Shown here: positions 20,681 through 29,710 of the stretch, one piece after another
How the letters are laid out: each line of letters starts with the position of its first letter
Position numbering within the stretch: the first letter of the stretch is position 1
NCBI GenBank assembly: GCA_037127315.1
Contig: JBBBDQ010001942.1
Coordinates: 411,001 to 475,000, forward strand
Length of the DNA: 64,000 nt
Origin: Ascarosepion bandense
Lineage: Eukaryota; Mollusca; Cephalopoda; Sepiida; Sepiidae
Direction: 5' to 3'
Made by a program: the position numbers and the translations under genes
The notes under the pieces: generated by a model
Told to the model about the DNA's origin: nothing
Database searches by the model: none
Seen by the model: only the letters and a program-made list of their open reading frames with translations

Positions 20681-20945
20681 CTCAATTTCTAGATTACCAA
20701 GACTGAGCAAAAATGCCTCACAAAGTTAATTCCTCTGAAAGTATAGCTCTAATTCTAAACTTGGTTCCATGTTCACATGATCTCTTGATGACTTGAATGT
20801 AAATAAAAAAAGGGGACTAGTTTTATATAAGCCACAACTGGAAAGTGCATACTTTACGTGTACATATATGTCTATGTTAGCAGGATGTAGAAACAACAAC
20901 AAAAATTGATAAATCAGACTAAATCAAAAACTGTTTTATTGTTTT
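20668..20945 (+). repeat. Left part of duplicated segment (copy 2)
   Basis: Homologous to 15835-16055 (AGTGAAGTACTCAATTTCTAG; CAACTGGAAAGTGCATAC). The family E element of copy 1 is missing here; instead a short AGAAACAACAACAAAAATTG stretch joins directly to the right part. Confidence 0.6.
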
Positions 20946-20947
20946 AC

Positions 20948-21670
20948 AGGCTTACTTCAGTTTCAGTGCTAATGCCTCTATCTGATCAAATTCTACTTTA
21001 CAATTTATTAAATGAAACACTTGCCCTCTGAATGCTTGAAAAAAATCATAGCATTTTTACTATAAAAGTCTATTGTATACTTTTATAGTGTTTTGATCCC
21101 AGTTTTGGGATAAACTATTTGGCCATAGCTGGAACCCTAACAGGTTCTACCACCCCAGGTCAGGGTGGACCTGGGAACAACAGCAATTAAGTGGTGGTAC
21201 TCAAAACTTCCCAATTAGAGGCCTTGCTGCCAGATGCAGTTTATTGCCATACCCAGGACTTGGATGTAGTTTATTGTCATACCCACAAAGCTGTGTTAGT
21301 AGGAGATAGAAACAACAAAAAAGATTTTGATAAAGCAAATCAAGAACTGTTTTATTGACTACTCATATCAACTTCATCAGATTGGCTTCTTTAGGTCAGA
21401 ATGAAAGAAATCTGTATGTAATTGTGTTTTAATACTAAATCGTTAATGTCTGTCTGTTTGGCTGGCATCTTCTAGTCAGAATGAAAGAACAAAACTGTGT
21501 GATTTTTGTACTAAAATCTTTGAGGCCTGTTTATAAATTAAAGACTTACAAATAACATTGGCATTATGGCCTCGTTCAATGCTGTTGCCTCGTTCAGTGC
21601 TTGGAAGAATAGTATGTGGAGTACAATCATTTTACTGCACCGCAGATGTTGCATCAGTGACCATAGCTTG
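20948..21670 (+). repeat. Right part of duplicated segment (copy 2), includes family E copy
   Basis: Colinear with 16943-17665 with small indels; 21100-21260 holds the family E distal part. The 3' boundary lies near CACCGCAGATGTTGCATCAG. No coding function seen. Confidence 0.75.
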
Positions 21671-21679
21671 CATAGAAGT

Positions 21680-22000
21680 TTTTGGGCCAAGGACAATGTT
21701 CTTTAGATCTGAGAATCACCAGAAATCTTCAGACCAGGCTCCTTAATACTTTTACTTCTTCAAAAATCAAGTCCTATTTGAAATGGACAAGATTTTAAGA
21801 CATCAAGAAAATTTAAGAAATTTGATGAGGTAAATGTTCACTATCCCAAAAAAGAGAATTCCAGGAATGCTTTCATCCGTGAAAATGACACTGGATAAAG
21901 TGTGTGAATTCAGAAGAGGACTACTTCAAAAGAGATTAAATGCAGTATTGATATGTGTTGTAGTTTTTTTTATAACAGCAGTCCCAATAATTGCTAAAAA
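21680..22000. other. Unassigned region
   Basis: No recognised gene or repeat between the duplication and the TA run at 22001. Confidence 0.35.

Positions 22001-22053
<53 letters not shown>
22001..22053 (+). repeat. (TA)n microsatellite
   Basis: About 26 TA units; a second run lies at 22242-22276. Confidence 0.95.
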
Positions 22054-22056
<3 letters not shown>

Positions 22057-22059
22057 TTT

Positions 22060-22240
22060 GCTTGAAACTTGTATATGTTATTTCGCCACAAATTCAAATG
22101 GAAATGAATTTTGTTTTATCGTTCACACACTAATGTTAGTGACATATAAACACACATTCATAAAATTAACCATCCATGGTTTTGTCACACACACTTTTAA
22201 CAGTAGTCCATTATTCTAATACACTTGACACATATTATTA

Positions 22241-22277
<37 letters not shown>

Positions 22278-22800
22278 AGGCAAATATTAGTATGTATACA
22301 TACACTTACATCCAAATTATATATCTATTGCTTTATTATTATTCACACATTCATATAAGAAGACAGGTGTTTCTTGACATACATACGCTTACATTTATAA
22401 TAGATGCTTATTGCTTTTTTAAATATGACATGCATCTAATCAAATAAATATATAAACTGCGTCTAGAGATTATATGTAAGTTATGAATTGGTATAAAGAG
22501 TTGTGTCTTTAATGTTAAAAGTCCTATTATGATGTTTTTAGATTTTACTCAATATTTTTAACTTAAATATATAGTGATAGAGAAAACTATTGTTTTTGGT
22601 TTGAAAAAACAGACTAATTTGACTGTCAGTAGTTTATTTGCAACTTTTTATTTTGATACTTTTACATTATTATACCTTGTAAAACTAATGTAAAAAATAA
22701 TATGAAAAGATTTTAGAATAAGTTCATCAATTTCTTAAAGGAAAAACATAAAAAGAACCTTTTATTTTAAAAATAAAATATATATTAACAAAAAATAATA
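22060..22800. other. Unassigned AT-rich region
   Basis: Apart from the TA run at 22242-22276 I see no feature. Small open frames are TA translations. Confidence 0.35.
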
Positions 22801-22805
22801 AGAAC

Positions 22806-23165
22806 CTCCTAAAATTTATTGCACAAATGCTCCTTTTTTTTCAATAACTCTTAGCAGCCTATTGTCAACATCTGATGTTAGATTTGCAATTTTAGCAGGC
22901 AAACCCATCCTTGAACCCATCTATTGGGCCCATCAAGGGTGATCCTTGATTCGTCTGTAAAAAGCATTTTACTGAAATCAGTTTTCATGCATTTTTTTGT
23001 CCACTGCAATCTTCTTTCCTTATGTTTTTTGTTAAAATGGGTTTCTTTATTTGATTTTTTACATCAACAAACTTCCTTAATACATTACACCTTGTTTCCC
23101 TTGACACCATAGGAACTCCTGCGGCCTCAAATATGAACGCACTTGACGCATTTGGGTTTCTTATT
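22806..23165 (-). pseudogene. Tc1/mariner-superfamily transposase fragment
   Basis: The minus strand at ~22925-22975 reads DFSKMLFTDESRITLDGPN, which matches the first catalytic aspartate block (FTDES) of DDE transposases in the IS630-Tc1-mariner superfamily. Upstream on the same strand are NPNASSAFIFEAAGVPM and RCNVLRKF-like stretches with frameshifts. Downstream (22861-22920) is RWVQGWVCLLKL before a stop. Only the central third of a transposase remains and no TIRs were identified, so it is inactive. Confidence 0.7.
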
Positions 23166-23182
23166 AATTCTCTTTAGAAATG

Positions 23183-23189
<7 letters not shown>

Positions 23190-23235
<46 letters not shown>

Positions 23236-23236
23236 A
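23190..23236 (+). repeat. (TA)n microsatellite
   Basis: About 22 TA units, abutting the foldback-family repeat that begins at 23234. Confidence 0.95.
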
Positions 23237-23440
23237 GGTAAAGGGGACCCAAGGTTTTATGATTTTGAGTTCCCTGTCATTTATTTTTTTATACACAGTG
23301 CTGAATACTATAAATAGTGTTGAGCATAATATAATTCCGTGCCGCAATGTACTTTTAATCCATAATTTTATGATTATATATATATATTTAATTATGTCTA
23401 TGTATTTTTACAATAATCCTATCATTTAAATTCATATTTT
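23234..23440 (-). repeat. Foldback-family repeat copy, reverse strand
   Basis: CCAGGTAAAGGGGACCCAAG, TTTTGAGTTCCCTGTCATTT and TGTTGAGCATAATATA are the reverse complement of the 3' block at 30770-30880 and 3440-3535. Flanked by TA runs on both sides, as are several other copies. Confidence 0.55.
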
Positions 23441-23629
23441 CTATCCGCATTCATAATACAATACTGGAAAAATGAATACACTGCACAATGAAAATAATTA
23501 AAAAATATTCAAATTCTCAATGTCTTCTCTATCAAAAGCAATCAACCAACACTGAACAATCTTTTAAAATGCGTTTGATTTGAGTAAACATTTAACACCA
23601 TGCTGTCATTTACCTTCTCTGGTAACACG

Positions 23630-23935
23630 TCTTGCATTTGAAATGCTTTTTCAGAAAATGTGATAGTCACATGATTCATTTTAAAATAAATATAACATGT
23701 TTCCGAAAAGGCGTGTTCAGAAAAATTACCATTGCAGCAATTAATATGTTTTATCTTTGCAATTCATCTCTGAAGATAATCTTGGAGGAGATCAAAATTA
23801 CTTGGGCTAATAAGAATGATGGTACCTTCTTTCATGAATTTCAATTTAACATCAAGAAGCTAATTAGAAAACTAGAATGGCTTATTTTAAAGATAGACAT
23901 AATATGTCTATATTATTTGATCAAACATGCTTGAA
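23630..23935 (+). repeat. Family G repeat, diverged copy
   Basis: CTCTGAAGATAATCTTGG, AACTAGAATGGCTTATTTTA and a TATTATTTGATCAAACATGC end are colinear with the family G copies at 28620-28860 and 56033-56206. The frame 23632-23934 translates to KKLIRKLEWLILK, alignable with AKIRRLEWLMIKH of the other two copies. The family may come from a Penelope-like or other retroelement leader, but this is not established. Confidence 0.5.
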
Positions 23936-23997
23936 TTAAAATACACTATATATATAGGCAGTATATTTTCCTTCATTTATATATATATATTTATACA

Positions 23998-24343
23998 AGA
24001 TATTAGATTAGCAACTAGGTCCCACCCTTTTACAGTGAAACCGATAAAATGTAACCGCAATTTCTATTCCCGCCTGTGGAATTCCCTTCCACATGCTTGC
24101 TTCCTGACAGTTACAATCTCCAGGAGTTGAAATGTAAGGTCAGTAGACACCTCCTAACACACTAACTCGTTTCCATTCTCTCAAACACTCTTTCCACCTA
24201 CCCAACTCTCATCCTCTGTATCCCTACCTTTCTATCACCCTCCTTCTGACATTTCCTATATTTGACCACTCTTTCTCATCACCTTCCGCTATGTAACCCC
24301 TTGCGCAATAGTGGTAGTGGAATGCTTTGCTTGGGGTGAAATG

Positions 24344-24347
<4 letters not shown>
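23998..24347 (+). pseudogene. LINE family A 3' end
   Basis: RLATRSHPFTVKPIKCNRNF is visible (24002-24070), then WNSLPHACFL, a clean 3' UTR (TATGTAACCCCTTGCGCAAT; GGTAGTGGAATGCTTTGCTT) and GTGAAATGATTAA, directly joined to a (TA)n run (24348-24385). 5'-truncated. Confidence 0.8.

Positions 24348-24385
<38 letters not shown>
24348..24385 (+). repeat. (TA)n microsatellite replacing a LINE tail
   Basis: About 19 TA units start exactly where the LINE 3' tail would be, suggesting expansion from the tail. A LINE family A copy at 34411 ends the same way. Confidence 0.9.
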
Positions 24386-24387
<2 letters not shown>

Positions 24388-24469
24388 TAGAGGTAGTACA
24401 AACTAATAGATTGGCAGTTCAATTTTTGTAGTGATTTATTTTTTTGAGAGTTCTTTATACTTAGCAGTA

Positions 24470-24635
24470 ATATATAGTAATTATATAGTAATATATAGTA
24501 ATTATATAGTAATATATAATTATTTAGATTATATATAATTATTTATTTATTATACATATAGTATATATATACTATATAAAATTATATAGTATATAGTAAT
24601 TATATAGTAATATATAGTAATTATATAGTAATATT
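24470..24635 (+). repeat. AT-rich tandem repeat
   Basis: Repeats of TATAGTAATATATAGTAATTA (about 21 bp) at 24474-24520 and again at 24594-24632, separated by an irregular TATATAATTATTTA stretch. Confidence 0.8.
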
Positions 24636-24830
24636 TTTATTATAAGTGTTTATGATAAAAACATAGTTTACTGCAACACAAGAGCTGTAACCATTTCAGA
24701 AATATACATGACACCTTTGCAGACATGCATATGTATACATATGTATACATCTAAATGTTTCATTGCTAACACCGAATGGGTCTGGGTTTTCATGTCATTT
24801 TTCAATTTTTTACCTCGCTACCCTTTAATC

Positions 24831-25140
24831 AGGATGTGCGTTGTGGTACAGTGGATATCGGCTCGGAACGAGAAACCGGGGAGCCGAGTTCAAATTCCAG
24901 CTGAATCCATTGTATTCACTTACGCGCAAATACCCTTGGGAAAGGTATTAATCCGTCTCTTCCTTCCAGTTATGGGTTAAATAACAGGACAGATTGGGTT
25001 CTATAGCCTTGGTCGGCAACCAGTCTACCGCAGAAAGCAATGGCAACCTACTGCGGGATAATGTTCTGCCCAGTCAGTCATGTCTCTTTGGAGACATGAT
25101 TGCCCAAAGCGTGTATTGTGCATGGTACTTAACTGACTGA
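24831..25140 (+). mobile_element. tRNA-derived SINE (family S1), complete, with 10-bp target-site duplication
   Basis: The best copy of the family. Head: A-box TGGTACAGTGG at 24844-24854 and B-box GAGTTCAAATTCC at 24886-24898, the two parts of an RNA polymerase III type 2 internal promoter. Body: GGAAAGGTATTAATCC, GGACAGATTGGGTTCTATAG, ATGGCAACCTACTGCGGGAT. It ends ACTTAACTGACTGA. The flanks are the exact 10-bp direct repeat CCCTTTAATC at 24821-24830 and 25141-25150, the target-site duplication of a LINE-mobilised insertion. The perfect duplication and intact boxes indicate a relatively young insertion. Confidence 0.9.
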
Positions 25141-25544
25141 CCCTTTAATCTAATTCATCCTATCCATCATGACCTGGCTTTCTATTGGTTAATTGAGACA
25201 AACCCTCCAAATTCCATAACCCATGTCTGGATATGGTAACAATTATGTTGTTTTTTAAGTTTTTATATATAATGATTCCCAACAGCAAAAGTACTTCACT
25301 GCCTGACGTGGTGCTAATAAGCAGGCACCAAAACACGACTGCTCTTGTGTTGCAGAAGTATACTATAACTTTATTATTAACACTTATAATAAAAATATTA
25401 CTATTATGGTGGGAGTACTGGTATGAGGTTGGGTAACTGTTGTTCAGTATCAGAAGGAGTAGTAGTAGTAGTTGCTTATGGACAGCTCCAACTTAGGCCT
25501 TGTGGGGAAAGTTCAAGTACACGTTGCCAAGCCCAAATACAGGG

Positions 25545-25790
25545 TGCTAGGGATAGCCAGTCATCTAAATTATGCAGAAATGAAAATAACATTGACATGT
25601 CACGTTAACAGAGATATTTACCAAAATTACATGAAAATATCTTGAAATATTCAATAAAATTGCCATTGGCTTCAACTAATCTCCAGACAAGTTCAGAATC
25701 TCTTACAGCCCTTCTGGATGGTTAGCAATTCTTGTCTGAAAGCCATGTTTGGGTACACCTACTTGTGTGGCATGGTGCAGAGTCCTGTTG
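25545..25790 (-). pseudogene. Tc1/mariner-like transposase C-terminal fragment
   Basis: The minus strand starting at 25790 reads QQDSAPCHTSR, the second catalytic aspartate block of Tc1-like DDE transposases (QQDxAPxH), then VWRLVEANGNFIEYFKIF, the C-terminal tail. The stretch between them is shorter than expected and contains a stop, so part of the domain is deleted. The 25600-25700 part is homologous to 27790-27900. The copy is broken on its 5' side by the segment at 25786-26090. Confidence 0.7.
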
Positions 25791-26090
25791 TCAGACATAG
25801 GATCTTTCAGCAACTACCCACTGTCAAATATATGATAAGACAAAAACAATGTGACAGCGTAAGGGGGGATTCGATAATAAAGAAGAGAGGAAGAGAGACG
25901 TTAGTGCAGATGAGACGACAGAACTACTTGCTCAAGGTACTTGTTGCACACTTGTTTCTTTTTATTTTTTGGTTTTCCACTGGAACTTTTTATGCGTCGA
26001 GCCTAGGTGCGCAAAGACCAGTTTTGGTCATTTGCTATCTGGACCTCTGTGGGCAAACATCCGGTCCCTCACTTGCTTGGTATCACAACA
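25786..26090 (-). mobile_element. Probable solo LTR or LTR fragment
   Basis: On the minus strand the segment begins TGTTGTGATACC and ends CTGACAACA, with a TATA-like GCATAAAAAG (~25991) and TTTATTATCG (~25872) further down, as in an LTR. It lies against a Tc1 transposase fragment, consistent with insertion into it. I could not match a target-site duplication, so boundaries and class are uncertain. The open frame 25718-26149 crosses the junction and is not a gene. Confidence 0.4.
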
Positions 26091-26159
26091 CTATATATAT
26101 AGTTTTAATAACCGACATATTTAATTATGTATTACCTATGTTTGATTAATTTTAATTGA

Positions 26160-26670
26160 TACTCGTATTTGGTCCTGGGTATGACGGTAAACTGTATTCA
26201 GCAGTAAGGCCTCTGATTTGGAGGTTGTGAGGAGCATGGAACCACCTCTTAATTGCTGTTGGTCCCAGGTCTACCCTAACCCCGAGTGGTAGCACCTGTT
26301 AGAGTCCCAGGTTAAAACACTATGAAAGTATAAAAATACACTTTTATGGAAATATATATACATAGAAATAAACTTTTATAGAAAATATATATACATTTTT
26401 GAAGGAAAATATTACCAACAATACATTTTTGAAGAAAAAAAATTATTCTTAGCACAACATTTTTGAATGCAAAACTAGAAGACATTTTCATTTTTCTAAA
26501 ATAAAAAAAGAATAAAGACAAAAGATTTTCATTAAAAGCTGAACTAAATCAACCTTCTCACTATAACCACACATTAAAAGAAAAACTTTAAAAACCCCAC
26601 CTTTTTGGCATTAAATAACCCACAGAGGTGTTGATATGCCGTTAAACAAAACTCAAACTCAAACTCAAAC
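26160..26670 (-). mobile_element. Family E interspersed repeat, reverse strand
   Basis: Begins TGGTCCTGGGTATGACGGTAA and runs through GCACCTGTTAGAGTCCCAGG, the minisatellite part (TTTTTGAAGGAAAATATTACC, 26396-26480) and the head GGCATTAAATAACCCACAG, ending in three AAACTC repeats (26648-26668). It is the same order, reversed, as 16060-16905 and 37262-37748. Confidence 0.7.
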
Positions 26671-26674
26671 TTGA

Positions 26675-26755
26675 TACTCGTATTTGAGTAGATATTCTGT
26701 TTTTTATTAAACAGTATATTTATATATTTATTTCTACTGGCCTGAATATATCTGT
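26675..26755 (-). mobile_element. Family D SINE tail fragment, reverse strand
   Basis: GATACTCGTATTTGAGTAG and TTCTACTGGCCTGA are the reverse complement of the family D tail. A second, longer reverse tail starts 60 bp downstream. Confidence 0.65.
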
Positions 26756-26810
26756 CCCACTTTTGTATTAAAATGTCTCAATTATCAATTAAAAATAATT
26801 TATTAATTTG

Positions 26811-27255
26811 AACATTATTTTTAATTGATACTCATATTTGAGTAGATATTCTGTTTCTAATTAAACAGTATATTTATGCATATATTTCTACTGGCCAGAT
26901 TATTTTTAAGAAATTTTACTAGGAAAATGTGTGTCACTCGGCAGGATTCAAACCTAACAACATTAGACTGTAGAATCCTTCGTGGTTAAGTTGTCTCAGA
27001 CGTACCAGATCAATTGGAGGCTTTCCCTATGTTGATTGGGGGCACAGGTTCAAATCCTGCCGAATGACACACATTTTAGTAACAAAATTTATCGTAATTA
27101 ATTAGGCCGGTAAAAATAAATATATAAATATATTGTTTGATTAAAAACAGAATATCTACTCAAATACAAGTATTGATTAAAAATAATGTTCAAACAAATA
27201 AATTAAATATGTCGGTGGTTAAAACCATTTCGTTAATCTTCAGAATTTTCTGTAG
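26811..27255 (+). mobile_element. Family D foldback SINE: inverted tail plus full tRNA-like SINE
   Basis: Left arm 26811-26958 is a reverse-strand family D tail reaching up to the B-box (GGCAGGATTCAAACCT). From 26959 a full plus-strand copy follows: ATTAGACTGTAGAATCCTTC leader, A-box TGGTTAAGTTGTCTCAG, B-box GGTTCAAATCCTG at ~27049, then the same tail in direct orientation to the TA run at ~27257. The tails form a ~145-bp inverted repeat around the tRNA-like core. Three other loci in the window have inverted family D arms. Confidence 0.75.
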
Positions 27256-27259
27256 CATA

Positions 27260-27665
27260 TATATATATTAGAAATTATGATATACCCAAATAAAGATGAA
27301 CTGCTAAATGAAAGAACAGAAATTATGAATAAATGCATCCACACTAAGAAATACCTCTTAAGTTCATATAACCATGGATGAAAACGTCATAATTCATTTT
27401 AATTTAAACAATGCGCATTCATAAAGTCCCTGCCACAAGAATGTTCAAATAAAACACCATTACAAGAGTGTTCTTAAAAAGAAAAACGGTAAAAGGTAAA
27501 ATCAGTTCTTAAAAATCGTCTGAAGACACCACTCATGGTAGAAACCTGGGTAGCAAAATAACTCGTTTAAAAATGGAAAATATTCAAAAGTTCTACAATA
27601 CAATTGTATCAAACACTTTTTAATACAAATGTGTACTGGTCTAACCCTATTAGGACCAAAAACTA
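27260..27665 (-). repeat. Unclassified repeat related to 33.2-33.5 kb
   Basis: TTTAAAAATGGAAAATATTCA, CTACAATACAATTGTATC and ACTGGTCTAACC are the reverse complement of blocks at 33260-33340. A CTTTTTAATAC motif is shared. It ends at a long (TA)n run (27675-27720). No coding content. Confidence 0.45.
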
Positions 27666-27679
27666 AGTATTAAAATATA

Positions 27680-27721
<42 letters not shown>

Positions 27722-27724
<3 letters not shown>

Positions 27725-28023
27725 CACTGGATAAATTGTCAACTACATTAGGCAAAAATTAAAATAACACTGGCATTTCATTTAAATACATCTATTTAAC
27801 AAAATTACACAAAAATATCTTGAAATATTAAAGAGTAAATTTCTTCAATAAAATTGCCATTAGCTTTAACCACTCTCTCCAGATGACTTTGGAACCTCCT
27901 GCATTTCTTCTGAACAATCTCCTTGTTTAAGTTGGTGAATGCTGCCATAATCCTTGCCTTCAGTTTATCTTTTGTGCTACAAGGAGTTTTGTTGGTCTCT
28001 TGCTGAGCACCGGGGTGTCTCAA
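27722..28023 (-). pseudogene. Tc1/mariner-like transposase C-terminal fragment
   Basis: The minus-strand frame 27805-28023 gives KLKARIMAAFTNLNKEIV, KKCRRFQSHLERVV and KANGNFIEEIYSL, the typical C-terminal tail of IS630-Tc1-mariner transposases after the third catalytic residue. It shares the ANGNFIE block with the fragment at 25545-25790 and nucleotide homology with 46772-46866. The catalytic region is absent. Confidence 0.65.
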
Positions 28024-28200
28024 CTATAATCACCGGCCAGAGTGACGGGTTCCCTGATGGAATCAAGATACACTTGTCTATGATCAAGGCAGACATTCTA
28101 GTTGGTGGAAAGTGTCTGTGAGTGGACTTGTAAAGGGATGGACTCCGTCAGCTCCACACATGAATGAATAACAAAAGTAACTCAAATAATCATTTATCCT
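28024..28200. other. Unassigned short region
   Basis: CpG-containing sequence with GGACTTGTAAAGGGATGGAC and CACATGAATGAATAAC. A similar AGAGGGGAATGGACTTTGAC ... GCATGAATGAATA order occurs at 41275-41325, suggesting a small shared repeat. Confidence 0.35.
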
Positions 28201-28439
28201 TCAAAATTTATATATATATAAATATATAGAGTACTATTAAACAACATTTCTCTGAAAAACATAAACATGTAGGTAATATCAGACAGATTTTGTTCAACAA
28301 TACGGTGATCCTTACTCATACACACAGTAAGAGGAACCTGCAGATATTGGAGGCCATGTACATCAAATCAAAACAACCAACACTCAATAAAATCAACTTT
28401 AAAACAGGAAATAACATATTACATTGCATTTGACTAGAT

Positions 28440-28865
28440 GGTTTTGTTGTCATTTCGCGCTATCCCGCGTTGTGACGTCATAAAACCGCATCGCAAACTT
28501 AAGAACTGCGTTTATTATTTTTGGTAACTATTGCCGTTGCCAAGCGGAGTTTTATGTCAACACAAAATAAAATCGTCGGTGATGGTGGATTTTATAATAT
28601 TTCAGTTTAAACTACCTCTCTGAAGATGGCTCATGTGAGCCGAAAGCTTAGAAGAAAACCAATAAATAATTATCCAAATGTTGGAGAATTTTTGTCTTTA
28701 TTTTCAACTGAAATTAAAGCAAAAATACGACGTTTAGAATGGCTCATGATTAAACATAATAGACATTCATTGCCTCTTATATTTAATAGCATATGTCTAG
28801 AAAATTACTTGCTGCCTCGATATACTAAATATATATATATATATACACATATTACAGAAAATTTT
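28440..28865 (+). repeat. Family G repeat with hammerhead-like core
   Basis: Homologous from ~28535 to ~28793 with 55948-56206 at high identity, and more weakly with 23630-23935. A CTGAAGA motif at 28620, a GGCTCA-TG-TGAGCC hairpin and GAAA at 28642-28645 reproduce the catalytic-core order of a hammerhead ribozyme, but no UH cleavage site or helix I partner is seen. The ATG in the hairpin opens a frame (28626-28874: MAHVSRKL, INNYPNVGEFLSLF, IRRLEWLMIKHNRHS) that is shared with 56039-56254. It may be a retroelement leader; not assigned. Confidence 0.55.
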
Positions 28866-28920
28866 GAAGATTAACAAAATGGATTTAACAACCAACATGT
28901 TTGTTTAATCTAATTGTTTC

Positions 28921-29103
28921 AACGTTATTTTTAATTCATACTCATATTTGAGTAGATATTCTGTTTTTTATTAAACTATATTTATATATTTATTTCTACC
29001 AGCCTGATTAATTATGATAAATTTTGTTACTAAAATGTGTGTCATTTGGCAGGGTTTGAACCTGTGACCAATTTATCTGGTGCGTCTTAAACCACTTGAC
29101 CAC
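28921..29103 (-). mobile_element. Family D foldback SINE, first part (interrupted by a solo LTR)
   Basis: A reverse-strand family D tail (GATACTCAT-type block, CCAGCCTGATTAATTATGA) runs into the B-box GGCAGGGTTTGAACCTGTG and the A-box region CTTAAACCACTTGACCAC. On the minus strand this reads TGGTCAAGTGGTTTAAG, a very tRNA-like A-box. The head is split by the LTR at 29104-29521 and continues at 29522. Confidence 0.75.
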
Positions 29104-29521
29104 TGTTATATAGCGACAAATAACAAACACGGGTGTATATAAAAATATATGACTTATATTTTTATTGATGAACGATGGACCGTGTGGCACAAGGGCAGAG
29201 AATTGAGAGCGCGCTTCTAATGGGGGTTCGACAGGAGTGTAGCCTCTCTGCTTAGCTCGTCTAGCTTCTTCTTCGACTTCTGGAGACTCACTTATCTGTG
29301 TTTTCGCAGTCTTTATATATCTTCCAAAAGCGGAACTTGTTTCTTCCGGTTTTTGCCTCGATCTGCGACGCCCACACGATTCTCAGAGTCACCTGTCTGT
29401 TTGCCCTGAGCTATTTCCGCTCTGTCGGAAATAGGGTCAAAATGACATCCGCTGCTTTCAATGACCGAAAACACCCACGCTTCATCAGCCTTCTTGGGTG
29501 GGACCAGATTATTATATTACA
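29104..29521 (-). mobile_element. Solo LTR (418 bp) inserted in a SINE
   Basis: The segment starts TGTTATATAGCG and ends ATTATATTACA, so it has TG...CA termini with a short imperfect inverted end. It is flanked by CCAC at 29100-29103 and 29522-29525, a 4-bp target-site duplication. Removing it joins the family D SINE head exactly. On the minus strand a TATA box (GATATATAAAGAC, ~29311-29322) precedes an AATAAA signal (~29162-29168) in LTR order. It is much richer in CpG than its surroundings, suggesting a young or different-origin insertion. No internal region survives. Confidence 0.8.
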
Positions 29522-29710
29522 CCACGAATGATTCTACAGTCTAATATTGTTAGGTTTAAATCCTGCCGAGTGACACACATTTTCCAAGCAAAATTTCTCA
29601 AAAATTATCCGGCTAGTAGAAATATATACATAAATATATTGTTTAATTAGAAACAGAATATATACTCAAATACAAGTATCATTTAAAAATAATGTTCAAA
29701 CAAATAAAAT
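29522..29710 (+). mobile_element. Family D foldback SINE, second part
   Basis: 29522-29556 completes the reverse head leader (GAATGATTCTACAGTCTAAT). Then a plus-strand tail begins at the B-box (GGTTTAAATCCTGCCGAGTG) and runs through ACACATTTTCCAAGC and ACAGAATATATACTCAAATA to 29705. With 28921-29103 this gives the same foldback layout as 26811-27255, but in the opposite orientation. Confidence 0.75.

Noticed and set aside
25718..26149. 143-residue open frame with hydrophobic stretches
   Set aside because: It spans the junction of a reverse-strand transposase fragment and an LTR-like segment, so it is a chance frame.
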